From: Maribacter sp. PR1
GTDB taxonomy: Bacteria > Bacteroidota > Bacteroidia > Flavobacteriales > Flavobacteriaceae
Reading direction: 5' to 3'
Assembly: GCF_028464145.1 (NCBI RefSeq)
Contig: NZ_JAQPCG010000002.1
Location: 186,001-250,000, forward strand
Length of the DNA stretch: 64,000 nucleotides
The position numbers were made by a program, and so were the translations under genes. Below are positions 53,602 through 62,015 of the stretch, piece by piece (positions within the stretch are counted from its first letter, which is position 1; each line of letters begins with the position of its first letter). The notes below the pieces were generated by a model, which had not been told where the DNA came from, searched no databases, and saw only the letters and a list, made by a program, of their open reading frames with translations.

Positions 53602-55089
53602 ATGAAATCTAACCTATACTTAATTGCACTTATTTCTATTTTAATAAATTGCAAATTGGCACAAAATTCAGCAACAGAATTTGTTCCGACTTTTTCAGTT
53701 TCTAAAAAAACTACTCATAAAATTCCTGAAGGACAAGACTATACTTTTGGATATTTAGAAGTTCTCGAAAACAGAAATAACCCTAACGGAAACAGAATAA
53801 AGTTACCAATATACATTTTCAAAAGTCGAAGCAAAAACCCAAAACCCGACCCCATTTTATATACTGTTGGTGGTCCTGGTTATACTTCTATGCGTGCATC
53901 AAAATATATGGAATACTACAAGTATCTTGATGATAGAGATTTTATTTTATTCGAGCAAAGGGGTACTCAATACGCAAAACCAAGTTTAGATTGTCCCGAA
54001 TGGGCGCATGCGGTTTATGAATCTAATCTTCCTAATTTCGACACTACCAAAACCGATAGCCTTTTCCAGAAAGCAGCCAAAATATGCAACGAAAGGTTAC
54101 GAAAGAATGGAATTGACTTAAACAGTTACACAACTAACCAAATTGCTGCCGATATTAACGACTTAGTAAATGTATTGGGAATTGAAGAATACAACTTGCT
54201 TACTATGTCTTACAGCACTAAAATTGGACAGGTTTTAGTACGAGATTATCCAGATAAAATTAGGAGTGTAGTAATGGATTCACCGCTTCCATTAGAAGTT
54301 AATTATGATGAAGAAAGCGTGAACAATCTTTTAGGGGCATTAGATAAATTACTTAGTGATTGCCAAGCAGATTCTGATTGCAATAATGCGTTTCCAGACA
54401 TTAAAAGTCGCTTTCTCAAATATTTGGAAGAAAAAACAATTAATCCACTTGAGGTAAAAGTAGAAAATCCCAAAAGTGGCGAACCGGAAACTTTTTATCT
54501 CAAAGGAAAAGATTTAACAACCGTTTTCACTTCAGCTTCTACGGGAAGTGTACCTAATATTCCATTCGAAATAAACAAACTACTTAATAATGATTTAACT
54601 TCAGTAAAAGAAAGACTTCAATATTTATTCCAAGAACCTGGTGGTGGAATTGGAAAGGGAATGCGCTTATCAGTTTGGTGCGCAGAAGAAAATCCATTTA
54701 ATTCTCAAGAAAAAATCGCTCTCGAAACGAACAAATATCCAGCAGTTAAGGGGTTATCACCAACCGTATTTGGTAATGAAATATGTAATATTTGGAATGT
54801 TCAAAAAGTTTCAGAAATCGAGAATGAGTCCATCAAAAGTGATATTCCAACTTTATTAATAAGTGGAGAATATGACAATGAAACACCCGTTAAATGGGCT
54901 AGATTAATGACAAATAATTTAACGAACAGCCATCACTTAATTTTTAAAGGTTGGAAACACGGCCCAACTACTTATTGGAGCAATCCATGTGCTATGCAAG
55001 CTGCGAACGAGTTTTTTAACAATCCGACTTTTAAACCAAATCCAGAATGTTTTGGACAAATAGAAAGTCCTATATTTAAAACTGATTAA
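53602..55089 (+). CDS. Exported alpha/beta hydrolase, TAP-like (tripeptidyl aminopeptidase family)
   Basis: 495 residues with a signal peptide (lipobox-like 'ILINC', Cys17). 'PILYTVGGPGYTSMRASKYMEYYKYL' is the oxyanion region and 'RDFILFEQRGTQYAKPSLDC' is typical of proline-iminopeptidase/TAP proteins. The nucleophile elbow reads 'LTMSYSTKIGQ', that is T-x-S-x-S where G-x-S-x-G is usual. The C-terminal TAP domain has the Asp in 'ISGEYDNETPVKWA' and the His in 'GWKHGPTTYWSNPCAMQAANEFF'. It lies downstream of the broken gene and the regulator. Confidence 0.85.
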   Translation: MKSNLYLIALISILINCKLAQNSATEFVPTFSVSKKTTHKIPEGQDYTFGYLEVLENRNNPNGNRIKLPIYIFKSRSKNPKPDPILYTVGGPGYTSMRASKYMEYYKYLDDRDFILFEQRGTQYAKPSLDCPEWAHAVYESNLPNFDTTKTDSLFQKAAKICNERLRKNGIDLNSYTTNQIAADINDLVNVLGIEEYNLLTMSYSTKIGQVLVRDYPDKIRSVVMDSPLPLEVNYDEESVNNLLGALDKLLSDCQADSDCNNAFPDIKSRFLKYLEEKTINPLEVKVENPKSGEPETFYLKGKDLTTVFTSASTGSVPNIPFEINKLLNNDLTSVKERLQYLFQEPGGGIGKGMRLSVWCAEENPFNSQEKIALETNKYPAVKGLSPTVFGNEICNIWNVQKVSEIENESIKSDIPTLLISGEYDNETPVKWARLMTNNLTNSHHLIFKGWKHGPTTYWSNPCAMQAANEFFNNPTFKPNPECFGQIESPIFKTD

Positions 55090-55705
55090 TAACTGCTTAC
55101 AAGCTATATATAAAACCGTCACATTATTTTTTATTGTGCCATAAAACGAACGATTTTTGGGACTCATATTTGCAATTGAACTTGGTGGGAGACAAAAATT
55201 GGTTTATCAGAAAGTAAGTCATCTTACTTTAAGGTCATTTATAAAAGCGATAGGAAATTGATCAACAGTGAAGTTTTCGAATGTATTAATGATTGAAATA
55301 TGATTAATATAATAGTTAAGATCTAATCCTGCCACCCAGACAATTTGAAATTAAAGTCTGAAAAATCAGTGTTTTAAATTTTTTAAAACTACCCAACCCC
55401 CAACGTATCACGCTATCAGCGAGCCTTAATCGCTTGCCTATTCGCATTCTTTTATTACGTATACCCTGTATTTATTGGAGTTCAATATCTTTTTCAGTTA
55501 GCTAATATTCAATGGGGAGCGTTAATTTCTCTATAATATAGATTCTTGACTTTCAATTTTTAAACGTAGTTCTCGATTAATTGATTTTTCGCAAAATTTA
55601 ACTTAATCTGTTAAGTAGTTTGATCAAGATGGTTGTTTAAAAAAATGTATATCAATCGGTATACTCGATTTTCATTAAATAAAATTCAAAACTGATCTGA
55701 CCAAA
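55090..55705. other. 616-base AT-rich non-coding stretch
   Basis: No open frame of interest and no RNA signature was seen. The only notable pieces are an A/T tract near 55360-55390 and some short inverted repeats. It marks the boundary between the hydrolase block and the LtaS-like/kinase pair. Confidence 0.45.
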
Positions 55706-57667
55706 ATGCGCATCAAATTCTCAAAACGTTTTACGTTAGTAGGGGCTTTTGCCCTTATATTTATTTTCCTTTCATTCTTTCTTAGGCTGGTATTTTTGCT
55801 ATGGAATTTCACTGAAGTCGACTTTGGATTAATTGGACTGTCTACCTTAATTTTAATTGGATTGTTTTATGATATAGGTACAGTTTCCTTTTTTGGGGCA
55901 GTTGCCGCCCTTTATTTTATGGCCATGCCCAAAAGATTTATAGGTTCCTATATTGACAAAATAATATGTTATTCCGGTTTCGCAATAGGTCTTTTGATTA
56001 TATACTTTTCCTTCTTTGCTGAATTTACATTTTGGAGTGAGTTTCATAGGCGTTTCAACTTTATAGCTGTGGATTACTTAATATACACATACGAAGTAGT
56101 TAAGAATATTAATGAATCTTATCCATTGCCATTTCTAGTTGGAGGTGTTTTATTATTGGTCATTTTAACGGTTTTTATTTTAAGCAGATATAAAATTTTC
56201 AATCAAGCTTTTAGTAGTAAGGATAACTTTAAAAAGCGTTTAATTCCAAGCTTGGCCATTTTTGGGATAATGATATATTTTACATTGTTCGTTAAGAACG
56301 AGCATGCAGAAATCTCCGAAAACAGATATAATAATGAGTTGGCCAAGGCCGGAATCTATTCATTTTTCGCTGCCTTTAGGAACAATGAACTTAGTTACAA
56401 AGAGTTCTATAAAACCATTAATAATCAGGAAGCCTTTAAAGAGGTCAACAAGAAAATTGCGACCGATAGTACTTATTCCGATTTATACAGTTTGAGAAGG
56501 TTTATAGTTAATGATGGCGAGGATAGAAAACCTAATGTAATTTTTATATGTGTTGAGAGTTTAAGCGCTAAATTTTTAGGTGTATTTGGGAATGAGGACC
56601 AACTTACACCAACTTTAGACTCACTATCTGGAAAAGGGCTGTTTTTTGACAATTTATTTGCTTCAGGCACCCGAACTGTAAGGGGTATGGAAGCGATTTC
56701 ACTTTCCATTCCACCAACACCCGGAAGAAGCATTGTTAAACGCCCTAAAAATCAAAACTTATTTACCATAGGGGAAGTGTTCAAATCAAAAGGCTATAGC
56801 CGAACTTTTTTTTATGGAGGTGATGGCTATTTTGATAATATGGATAAATATTTCAGTGGGAATGGTTTCGATATTGTTGATAGGGGAAGGGGTTTCCTTC
56901 CCTCTGGGGATATAGTTACGAACCGAAAAAATATTGATGATAATGAAGTGACTTTTGAAAATGCCTGGGGCGTATGTGACGAAGATATTTATAAGAAAGT
57001 AATTAAGGAGTCTGATATCTATGCGGCAAGTGGAAGACCATTCTTCAATTTTATAATGACTACATCCAACCACAAACCTTATACTTATCCTAAGGGCAAA
57101 ATTGATATTCCATCTGGGTCAGGTAGAAATGGCGCTGTGAAGTATACGGATTTTGCCATTCGCAAATTTTTAGAGGAGGCAAGGAAAAAACCATGGTTCA
57201 ATAATACAGTCTTTGTTATTATGGCCGATCATTGTGCAAGCAGTGCGGGGCGTTGGGAGTTAGATGTGGCCAATTACCACATACCTGCAATGATTCTAAA
57301 CCCCAATATTACCAAAAACGAACATATTGAAAAACTCTGCTCCCAAATCGATATTTTCCCAACTTTGTTCGCCCAATTAGGTTGGGACTATGAAAGTAAT
57401 CTATTTGGCAAGGATGTATTTAAAATGAATAAGCAAGATGAACGGGCATTTATTGGTAATTATAGAAAGTTAGGATTATTAAAGGGCGATGAGCTCATGG
57501 TCCTCGGAGACCAAAAAACGGCTAATTTTTATCATTGGAATAAATCGGATAATAGTTTGGAGGCGTTGCCTTCCAATTCCGAATTTTTAAAGGAATCAAT
57601 ATCCTATTTTCAGGTGGCCGATTATTTGTACAATAATGATGGGTTAACCATAAAAATGAACCCATGA
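55706..57667 (+). CDS. LtaS-like phosphoglycerol transferase / sulfatase-superfamily membrane protein
   Basis: 653 residues. Five or so membrane segments occupy residues 10-200, and then a large exported catalytic domain of the alkaline phosphatase superfamily follows. Metal-ligand Glu284 is in 'VIFICVESLSAKFLG', the nucleophile threonine in 'LFASGTRTVRGMEA' (about 318-330), and the Asp/His pair in 'FVIMADHCASSAGR'. The membrane part has 'RFNFIAVDYLIYTYEVVKNINESYP', shared with related Gram-negative enzymes. LtaS-type enzymes move phosphoglycerol from phosphatidylglycerol onto an acceptor and leave diacylglycerol. The acceptor here is unknown. Its stop overlaps the start of a diacylglycerol kinase gene by 4 bases. 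Confidence 0.88.
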   Translation: MRIKFSKRFTLVGAFALIFIFLSFFLRLVFLLWNFTEVDFGLIGLSTLILIGLFYDIGTVSFFGAVAALYFMAMPKRFIGSYIDKIICYSGFAIGLLIIYFSFFAEFTFWSEFHRRFNFIAVDYLIYTYEVVKNINESYPLPFLVGGVLLLVILTVFILSRYKIFNQAFSSKDNFKKRLIPSLAIFGIMIYFTLFVKNEHAEISENRYNNELAKAGIYSFFAAFRNNELSYKEFYKTINNQEAFKEVNKKIATDSTYSDLYSLRRFIVNDGEDRKPNVIFICVESLSAKFLGVFGNEDQLTPTLDSLSGKGLFFDNLFASGTRTVRGMEAISLSIPPTPGRSIVKRPKNQNLFTIGEVFKSKGYSRTFFYGGDGYFDNMDKYFSGNGFDIVDRGRGFLPSGDIVTNRKNIDDNEVTFENAWGVCDEDIYKKVIKESDIYAASGRPFFNFIMTTSNHKPYTYPKGKIDIPSGSGRNGAVKYTDFAIRKFLEEARKKPWFNNTVFVIMADHCASSAGRWELDVANYHIPAMILNPNITKNEHIEKLCSQIDIFPTLFAQLGWDYESNLFGKDVFKMNKQDERAFIGNYRKLGLLKGDELMVLGDQKTANFYHWNKSDNSLEALPSNSEFLKESISYFQVADYLYNNDGLTIKMNP

Positions 57668-58548
57668 AAAAGGTTCATTTTGTAGTAAACCCAAAAGCGG
57701 GCAAAGGAAAAAGTAAAATAAGCGAAGAATATTTACTAAGATTCTTTAATAAGTACAACTATAAAATTGTAGTCAAATATTCCAATTACAAGGGACACGC
57801 TAAATTTTTAGCAAAAGAATCGGTTGTTGAGAAGGCTGATATTATAGTCGCTTGCGGTGGAGACGGAACCATAAATGAAGTTGCATCAGCAATTGTAAAT
57901 TCCCATATTATCTTAGGTATTGTCCCTATAGGATCTGGTAATGGATTGGCTTCCAACCTAAACATACCCAACGATACAAATAAGGCCATTGCTCTTATCA
58001 AGAAAAATAAAACCTCACGTATAGATATCGGTAAGGTTAACGATTCTTATTTTTTCAGCAATATGGGAATTGGTTTTGATGCTGCCGTAATCAATTCTTA
58101 CCACCTAGGAAATAGACACCAACTTCTGGGTTATTTAAAGTCTACAGTAAAAACGTTTTTTAACTTTAAACCCTTGCAGGATATTACCCTGGAACTGGCC
58201 GGAAAAACTAAAAATATCAACCCGTTTTTGTTCTTTATATCCAACTCCAATATGTTGGGCTACAATGTTTCACTTACAAGAAAGGCATCTTTACAAGATG
58301 GACTTTTGGACATTGTTTTAATTGAACACGCCAACAAACTGAAAATCTTGTGGTTTGCTTTTTTACTGTTTATTGGGCAATCTCAAATAATAAAAGGGCT
58401 AACCTATAAGCAAGTCAAAACTCTAAAATTGCATTGTAAAAATGGAAGCTATAAATGGCTTATCCAACAAGATGGAGAACCATTGGTAGTGGAAAAAAAC
58501 GAGATTGATGTTGAGGTATTGCCCAATGCACTAGAGGTCTTGGTATAA
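57664..58548 (+). CDS. Diacylglycerol/lipid kinase family protein (YegS/DgkB type)
   Basis: 294 residues. The catalytic N-domain has 'KVHFVVNPKAGKGKS', the G-G-D-G-T motif in 'VACGGDGTINEVASAIVN' and 'GIVPIGSGNGLASNL'. A beta-rich C-domain follows. It phosphorylates diacylglycerol or a related lipid in the cytoplasm. Its ATG sits inside the stop of the LtaS-like gene (ATGA), so the two are translated as a unit. This agrees with recycling of diacylglycerol made by the transferase. Confidence 0.9.
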   Translation: MKKVHFVVNPKAGKGKSKISEEYLLRFFNKYNYKIVVKYSNYKGHAKFLAKESVVEKADIIVACGGDGTINEVASAIVNSHIILGIVPIGSGNGLASNLNIPNDTNKAIALIKKNKTSRIDIGKVNDSYFFSNMGIGFDAAVINSYHLGNRHQLLGYLKSTVKTFFNFKPLQDITLELAGKTKNINPFLFFISNSNMLGYNVSLTRKASLQDGLLDIVLIEHANKLKILWFAFLLFIGQSQIIKGLTYKQVKTLKLHCKNGSYKWLIQQDGEPLVVEKNEIDVEVLPNALEVLV

Positions 58549-58845
58549 TTTTTCATAGGTATTCCACTTATTTGATATTGTAAATTATTATTCAGTCTAG
58601 CCAATTAAAAATTAATCAATTCAGTGTTGTGTAATAAAGCATAAATAGTTGTTTTATTAATGAAAGTTCATTGATTTTATCAGTTAGTCTAAAATACTTC
58701 AGAACGGTATGCATAACTCTAGCGATATGAAGTTCATATGGAGTTTACTAATAATTGATCCTAGTAAAATATTTGAATAAAATGAGGGAATCTCAAAGAC
58801 GAAACATAAAAATAAGCGCAACCCAAAAAGTAAAATTAAAATAAG

Positions 58846-59289
58846 ATGAAAAAGCGGATAATATTAATGTTCATCCTGGCAATGACTATCGGAAATAGTG
58901 TTTTTGCCCAAGATTGGCTCAAAGATTTTTCCAAAGCGAAAGAATTGGCCAAAACAGAAAACAAATCCATTGTTTTGGTATTCCAAGGTTCGGACTGGTG
59001 CGCTCCTTGTATCAAGTTGGACAGAAGTATTTGGAGTTCCGAGGAGTTTAAAACGTATTCAAAAGAGCATTTCCTTATGGTGCAGGCAGATTTCCCCAGA
59101 AAAAAACAAAATGCACTACCTAAAGAACAAGCAGATGCAAATGCCAAATTGGCCGAGGCCTATAACAAAAACGGAGTTTTTCCCTTAGTTGTCGTATTTG
59201 ATAAAAACGGTAAGTTATTGGGCGAAACTAGTTATAAGAAAATAACACCAAAGGAATATATCAGTTTGTTAGAATCTTTTACACTCTAG
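58846..59289 (+). CDS. Exported thioredoxin-fold protein
   Basis: 147 residues with a signal peptide (1-21, cleaved after FAQ). The redox pair is Cys52/Cys55 in 'GSDWCAPCIKLDR', within the fragment 'SIVLVFQGSDWCAPC'. The cis-proline region is 'NGVFPLVVVFDKNGKLL'. This is the DUF953/thioredoxin_7-like family, working in the periplasm as a disulfide reductase. It is the first gene of a compact redox operon, 3 bp before apbE, with DsbD four genes later as the probable electron donor. Confidence 0.9.
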   Translation: MKKRIILMFILAMTIGNSVFAQDWLKDFSKAKELAKTENKSIVLVFQGSDWCAPCIKLDRSIWSSEEFKTYSKEHFLMVQADFPRKKQNALPKEQADANAKLAEAYNKNGVFPLVVVFDKNGKLLGETSYKKITPKEYISLLESFTL

Positions 59290-59292
59290 ATT

Positions 59293-60285
59293 TTGAAAAA
59301 TTGGGCTTACTTTATACTATTTCACTTCATATGTATATCGGCAACATCACAACAAGTCTATCCACGCACTTTAAAGTTAATGGGGAACAGGTTCGATCTA
59401 ACCGTTGTGGCAGTCGATTCAACTTCTGGCAATAGCTTCGTTAATGAAGCCATCGCGGAAATATCAAGAATTGAACGTTTGATATCCTCGTGGGACAAAA
59501 ATTCACAGACATCGGAAATCAATAGAAATGCAGGTGTAAAACCAGTTATTGTTGATGACGAATTATTTCTACTTATTAAACGAGCTATAAAAATTTCAAA
59601 ATTAACGAACGGTGCTTTTGATATTAGTTATGCATCCATGGACAAAATCTGGAAGTTTGATGGTTCTATGACCGAAATGCCTACAAAAGAAAAAATCCAA
59701 AAATCAGTTGAAAAAGTCGGGTATGAAAATATAATCCTGAACGCGGAAAACCATTCCGTTTTTTTAAGGCTCCCGGAGATGAAAATTGGTTTTGGCGCTA
59801 TTGGCAAAGGATATGCTGCTGATAAGGCGAAAGCATTATTACAAAATAAGGGTGTAGTTGCGGGTATTATCAATGCATCTGGAGACTTAGATACTTGGGG
59901 CAAACAACCAAACGGAGAAGACTGGACGGTAGCCATAGTTAACCCTTTAAATAAAGAAAAAGTTTTTTCGTGGATGCCCATCCATAATAGTGCAGTAGTC
60001 ACATCTGGTAACTACGAAAAATATGTAAGATTCCATGATATTTTATATACTCACATTATTGACCCTAGAACTGGGTATCCTTCAACTGGAATTTTAAGTG
60101 CAACCATTTTTACAAAAACAGCAGAGTTTGCCGATGCATTGGCAACATCACTTTTTGTAATGGGTGTAGAAACTGGGTTGGATTTTATAAATCAACTAAA
60201 TGGTGTTGAATGTATTATCGTAGATAAAGACAATAAAATTATAACCTCAAAAAATATTGAATTAAAACAACTTGAAAATGATTAA
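59293..60285 (+). CDS. apbE: FAD:protein FMN transferase (ApbE), exported
   Basis: 330 residues. It transfers FMN from FAD to a Ser/Thr of a target protein in the periplasm. The first codon is TTG (59293), 3 bp after the upstream stop, and it gives a proper signal peptide (MKNWAYFILFHFIC). Signatures are 'MGNRFDLTVVAVD', 'EISRIERLISSWDKNSQTSEINRNAG', 'GFGAIGKGYAADKA', 'INASGDLDTWG' and the Mg-binding 'THIIDPRTGYPSTG' with 'ADALATSLFVMG'. The target is not obvious in the window; the DUF3570 protein two genes down is the first to test. It overlaps the DUF4266 gene by 8 bases. Confidence 0.93.
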   Translation: MKNWAYFILFHFICISATSQQVYPRTLKLMGNRFDLTVVAVDSTSGNSFVNEAIAEISRIERLISSWDKNSQTSEINRNAGVKPVIVDDELFLLIKRAIKISKLTNGAFDISYASMDKIWKFDGSMTEMPTKEKIQKSVEKVGYENIILNAENHSVFLRLPEMKIGFGAIGKGYAADKAKALLQNKGVVAGIINASGDLDTWGKQPNGEDWTVAIVNPLNKEKVFSWMPIHNSAVVTSGNYEKYVRFHDILYTHIIDPRTGYPSTGILSATIFTKTAEFADALATSLFVMGVETGLDFINQLNGVECIIVDKDNKIITSKNIELKQLEND

Positions 60286-60490
60286 AAAAGCATTGTTAAT
60301 AGTAGTTATTCTTACCTCATTTAGTTCTTGCGTGGTTGTTAAAGAATATGAAAAGGTTAACCTAAATGATCCGGATATGGCCTTGTCACAAAAGAGATTT
60401 GATCGGTTTCAAACCAATTTTCAAGTATATAGGGAAAGTGCTTCTGGAGCCAATGGTGGTAAGTCTGGTGGTGGTTGTGGCTGTAATTAA
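60278..60490 (+). CDS. DUF4266 lipoprotein with Gly/Cys-rich tail
   Basis: 70 residues from the ATG at 60278, whose codons overlap the apbE stop; a TTG two codons earlier is also in frame. The lipobox is in 'LTSFSSC'. 'VNLNDPDMALSQKRFDRFQTNF' and 'YRESASGANGGKSGGGCGCN' are the DUF4266 hallmarks. The C-terminal CGC pair could bind a metal or be the redox partner of the thioredoxin-like protein, but the function is unknown. The gene always seems to travel with apbE and DUF3570 genes, as it does here. Confidence 0.88.
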   Translation: MIKKALLIVVILTSFSSCVVVKEYEKVNLNDPDMALSQKRFDRFQTNFQVYRESASGANGGKSGGGCGCN

Positions 60491-60510
60491 TTTGTTATAA
60501 GCATAAGATT

Positions 60511-61962
60511 TTGAAAAATTTATTCATAATAGTGGCTATATTTTCCTTAGGAAAAATAATTGCCCAGAACGATTCAAGTAAAGAATATAAAAAGCGTGTT
60601 TTGGAATCTGCGGAAGTAGATTTTTTGTCTAGTTATTATGTTCAAAATGGAAAAAATGCTTCAGTAACCGGTGGTATTGGTAATGAACATCTTACAGATT
60701 TTACACCTACAATTGTAGTAAGTATCCCATTAAATGAAGATGATATACTCACTGTAGATGCAGGTATATCTACGTATACATCGGCATCTTCCAGTAATGG
60801 AAATCCTTTTGACAGAAATATACAAGTTCCAAGTGGAACTAGAATTGTCACAGGAGCTTCTTCGAGTTCCAAAGAAACTACGTATACGAATGTATTTTCA
60901 CCTACACCATGGGCAGCTTCAACGGGGGCTTCCCGTCAAGATACTTGGGCCAGTTTTAGTTTGGATTATTCACATAGTTCAGATAACAGAAACACTATTT
61001 GGAATGCAGATGCATCCGTTGCAACAGAATATGACTATTTTTCCATAGGTTTTGGAGGAGGATTGTTAAAGCAATTCAATGAAAAAAATACCACATTAGG
61101 GCTGAGTGCAAAGGTGTATTTAGATATATGGAAGCCCGTTTACCCCACTGAATTAAAAGCTTATGAGGCTGTAAATGGAAATTTGAATTTAGGATTTTTT
61201 AGTGGAATAACCATATACGATCAAAACGGTAACGAAAGTACAAATTGGAGTCCTATAAGCGGATTTAGTCTGATTCAAGATAAATCTCGTAATTCCTATT
61301 CAGCATCAATTAGATTTTCACAAATATTAAGCAAGAATGCTCAGATATCTTTCTTTTTAGATGTAGTAAAACAACAAGGTTGGTTATCAAATCCTCTGCA
61401 AAGGGTATATTTTGGTGATATCCCAAATTACTATATTGGTAATCCTTCGAGTATACCCAATTACACTTCCTTTACTAATAAGGATGTTTTTCAGTTGGCC
61501 GATGATATAGAAAGAATGCCCAATAGCAGATTTAAAATTCCAATAGGTATGCGTTTTAATTATTACATAAACGAATACCTTGCCCTAAGAACTTATTACA
61601 GGTATTATTTTGATGATTGGGGAGTAAATTCGAATACGGCAAATTTAGAAGTTCCAATTAAAGTTTCTGAAAAATTTACGTTCTACCCTGCATTTAGGTA
61701 TTACAATCAGACCCATGCGGATTATTTTGCACCATACGAACAAAATTTATCTACGGGAACTTACTATACCTCAGATTATGATTTGTCAAAATTTAGTGCC
61801 CAGCAATACGGTTTAGGTGTGGGGTATACGGATATTTTTACAAAATACCATCTTTTAAAATTTGGGTTAAAAAGCATCAATTTAAGATATAGTGCATACC
61901 GTCGTAATTCTGGTTTTAAAGCAAATATTATTACCGGGGGTTTCACATTCGTATTGGATTGA
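60511..61962 (+). CDS. DUF3570 outer-membrane beta-barrel protein
   Basis: 483 residues, starting at TTG (60511) in the same sequence setting as apbE. The signal peptide is about residues 1-19 (FSLGKIIAQ). The rest is rich in alternating aromatic strands ('LALRTYYRYYFDDWG', 'FTFYPAFRYYNQTHADYFAPY', 'YGLGVGYTDIF') and ends in an aromatic/charged final strand ('ANIITGGFTFVLD'), as outer-membrane barrels do. The exported N-terminal part has two TGAS tetrads (114-117 and 138-141), which resemble the [S/T]-G-A-[S/T] core used by ApbE. The function is unknown. It lies 20 bp after the DUF4266 gene. Confidence 0.85.
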   Translation: MKNLFIIVAIFSLGKIIAQNDSSKEYKKRVLESAEVDFLSSYYVQNGKNASVTGGIGNEHLTDFTPTIVVSIPLNEDDILTVDAGISTYTSASSSNGNPFDRNIQVPSGTRIVTGASSSSKETTYTNVFSPTPWAASTGASRQDTWASFSLDYSHSSDNRNTIWNADASVATEYDYFSIGFGGGLLKQFNEKNTTLGLSAKVYLDIWKPVYPTELKAYEAVNGNLNLGFFSGITIYDQNGNESTNWSPISGFSLIQDKSRNSYSASIRFSQILSKNAQISFFLDVVKQQGWLSNPLQRVYFGDIPNYYIGNPSSIPNYTSFTNKDVFQLADDIERMPNSRFKIPIGMRFNYYINEYLALRTYYRYYFDDWGVNSNTANLEVPIKVSEKFTFYPAFRYYNQTHADYFAPYEQNLSTGTYYTSDYDLSKFSAQQYGLGVGYTDIFTKYHLLKFGLKSINLRYSAYRRNSGFKANIITGGFTFVLD

Positions 61963-61995
61963 AACGGTATTTAATTTATAAACAAACGGTTTCAA
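61959..61995 (+). terminator. Possible hairpin between the DUF3570 gene and dsbD
   Basis: TTGAAACGGT (61959-61968) can pair with ACGGTTTCAA (61986-61995) with one internal G-G mismatch, followed by AATTTT. The stem overlaps the stop codon of the DUF3570 gene. It is weak and may only attenuate transcription into dsbD. Confidence 0.35.
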
Positions 61996-62015
61996 AATTT
62001 TAATCCCATTCTATT

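Noticed and set aside
51237-55705. Integrated genetic element at tRNA-Ala
   Set aside because: No integrase, no repeat of the tRNA 3' end and no phage or conjugation gene in the window. Kept only as a weak hypothesis.
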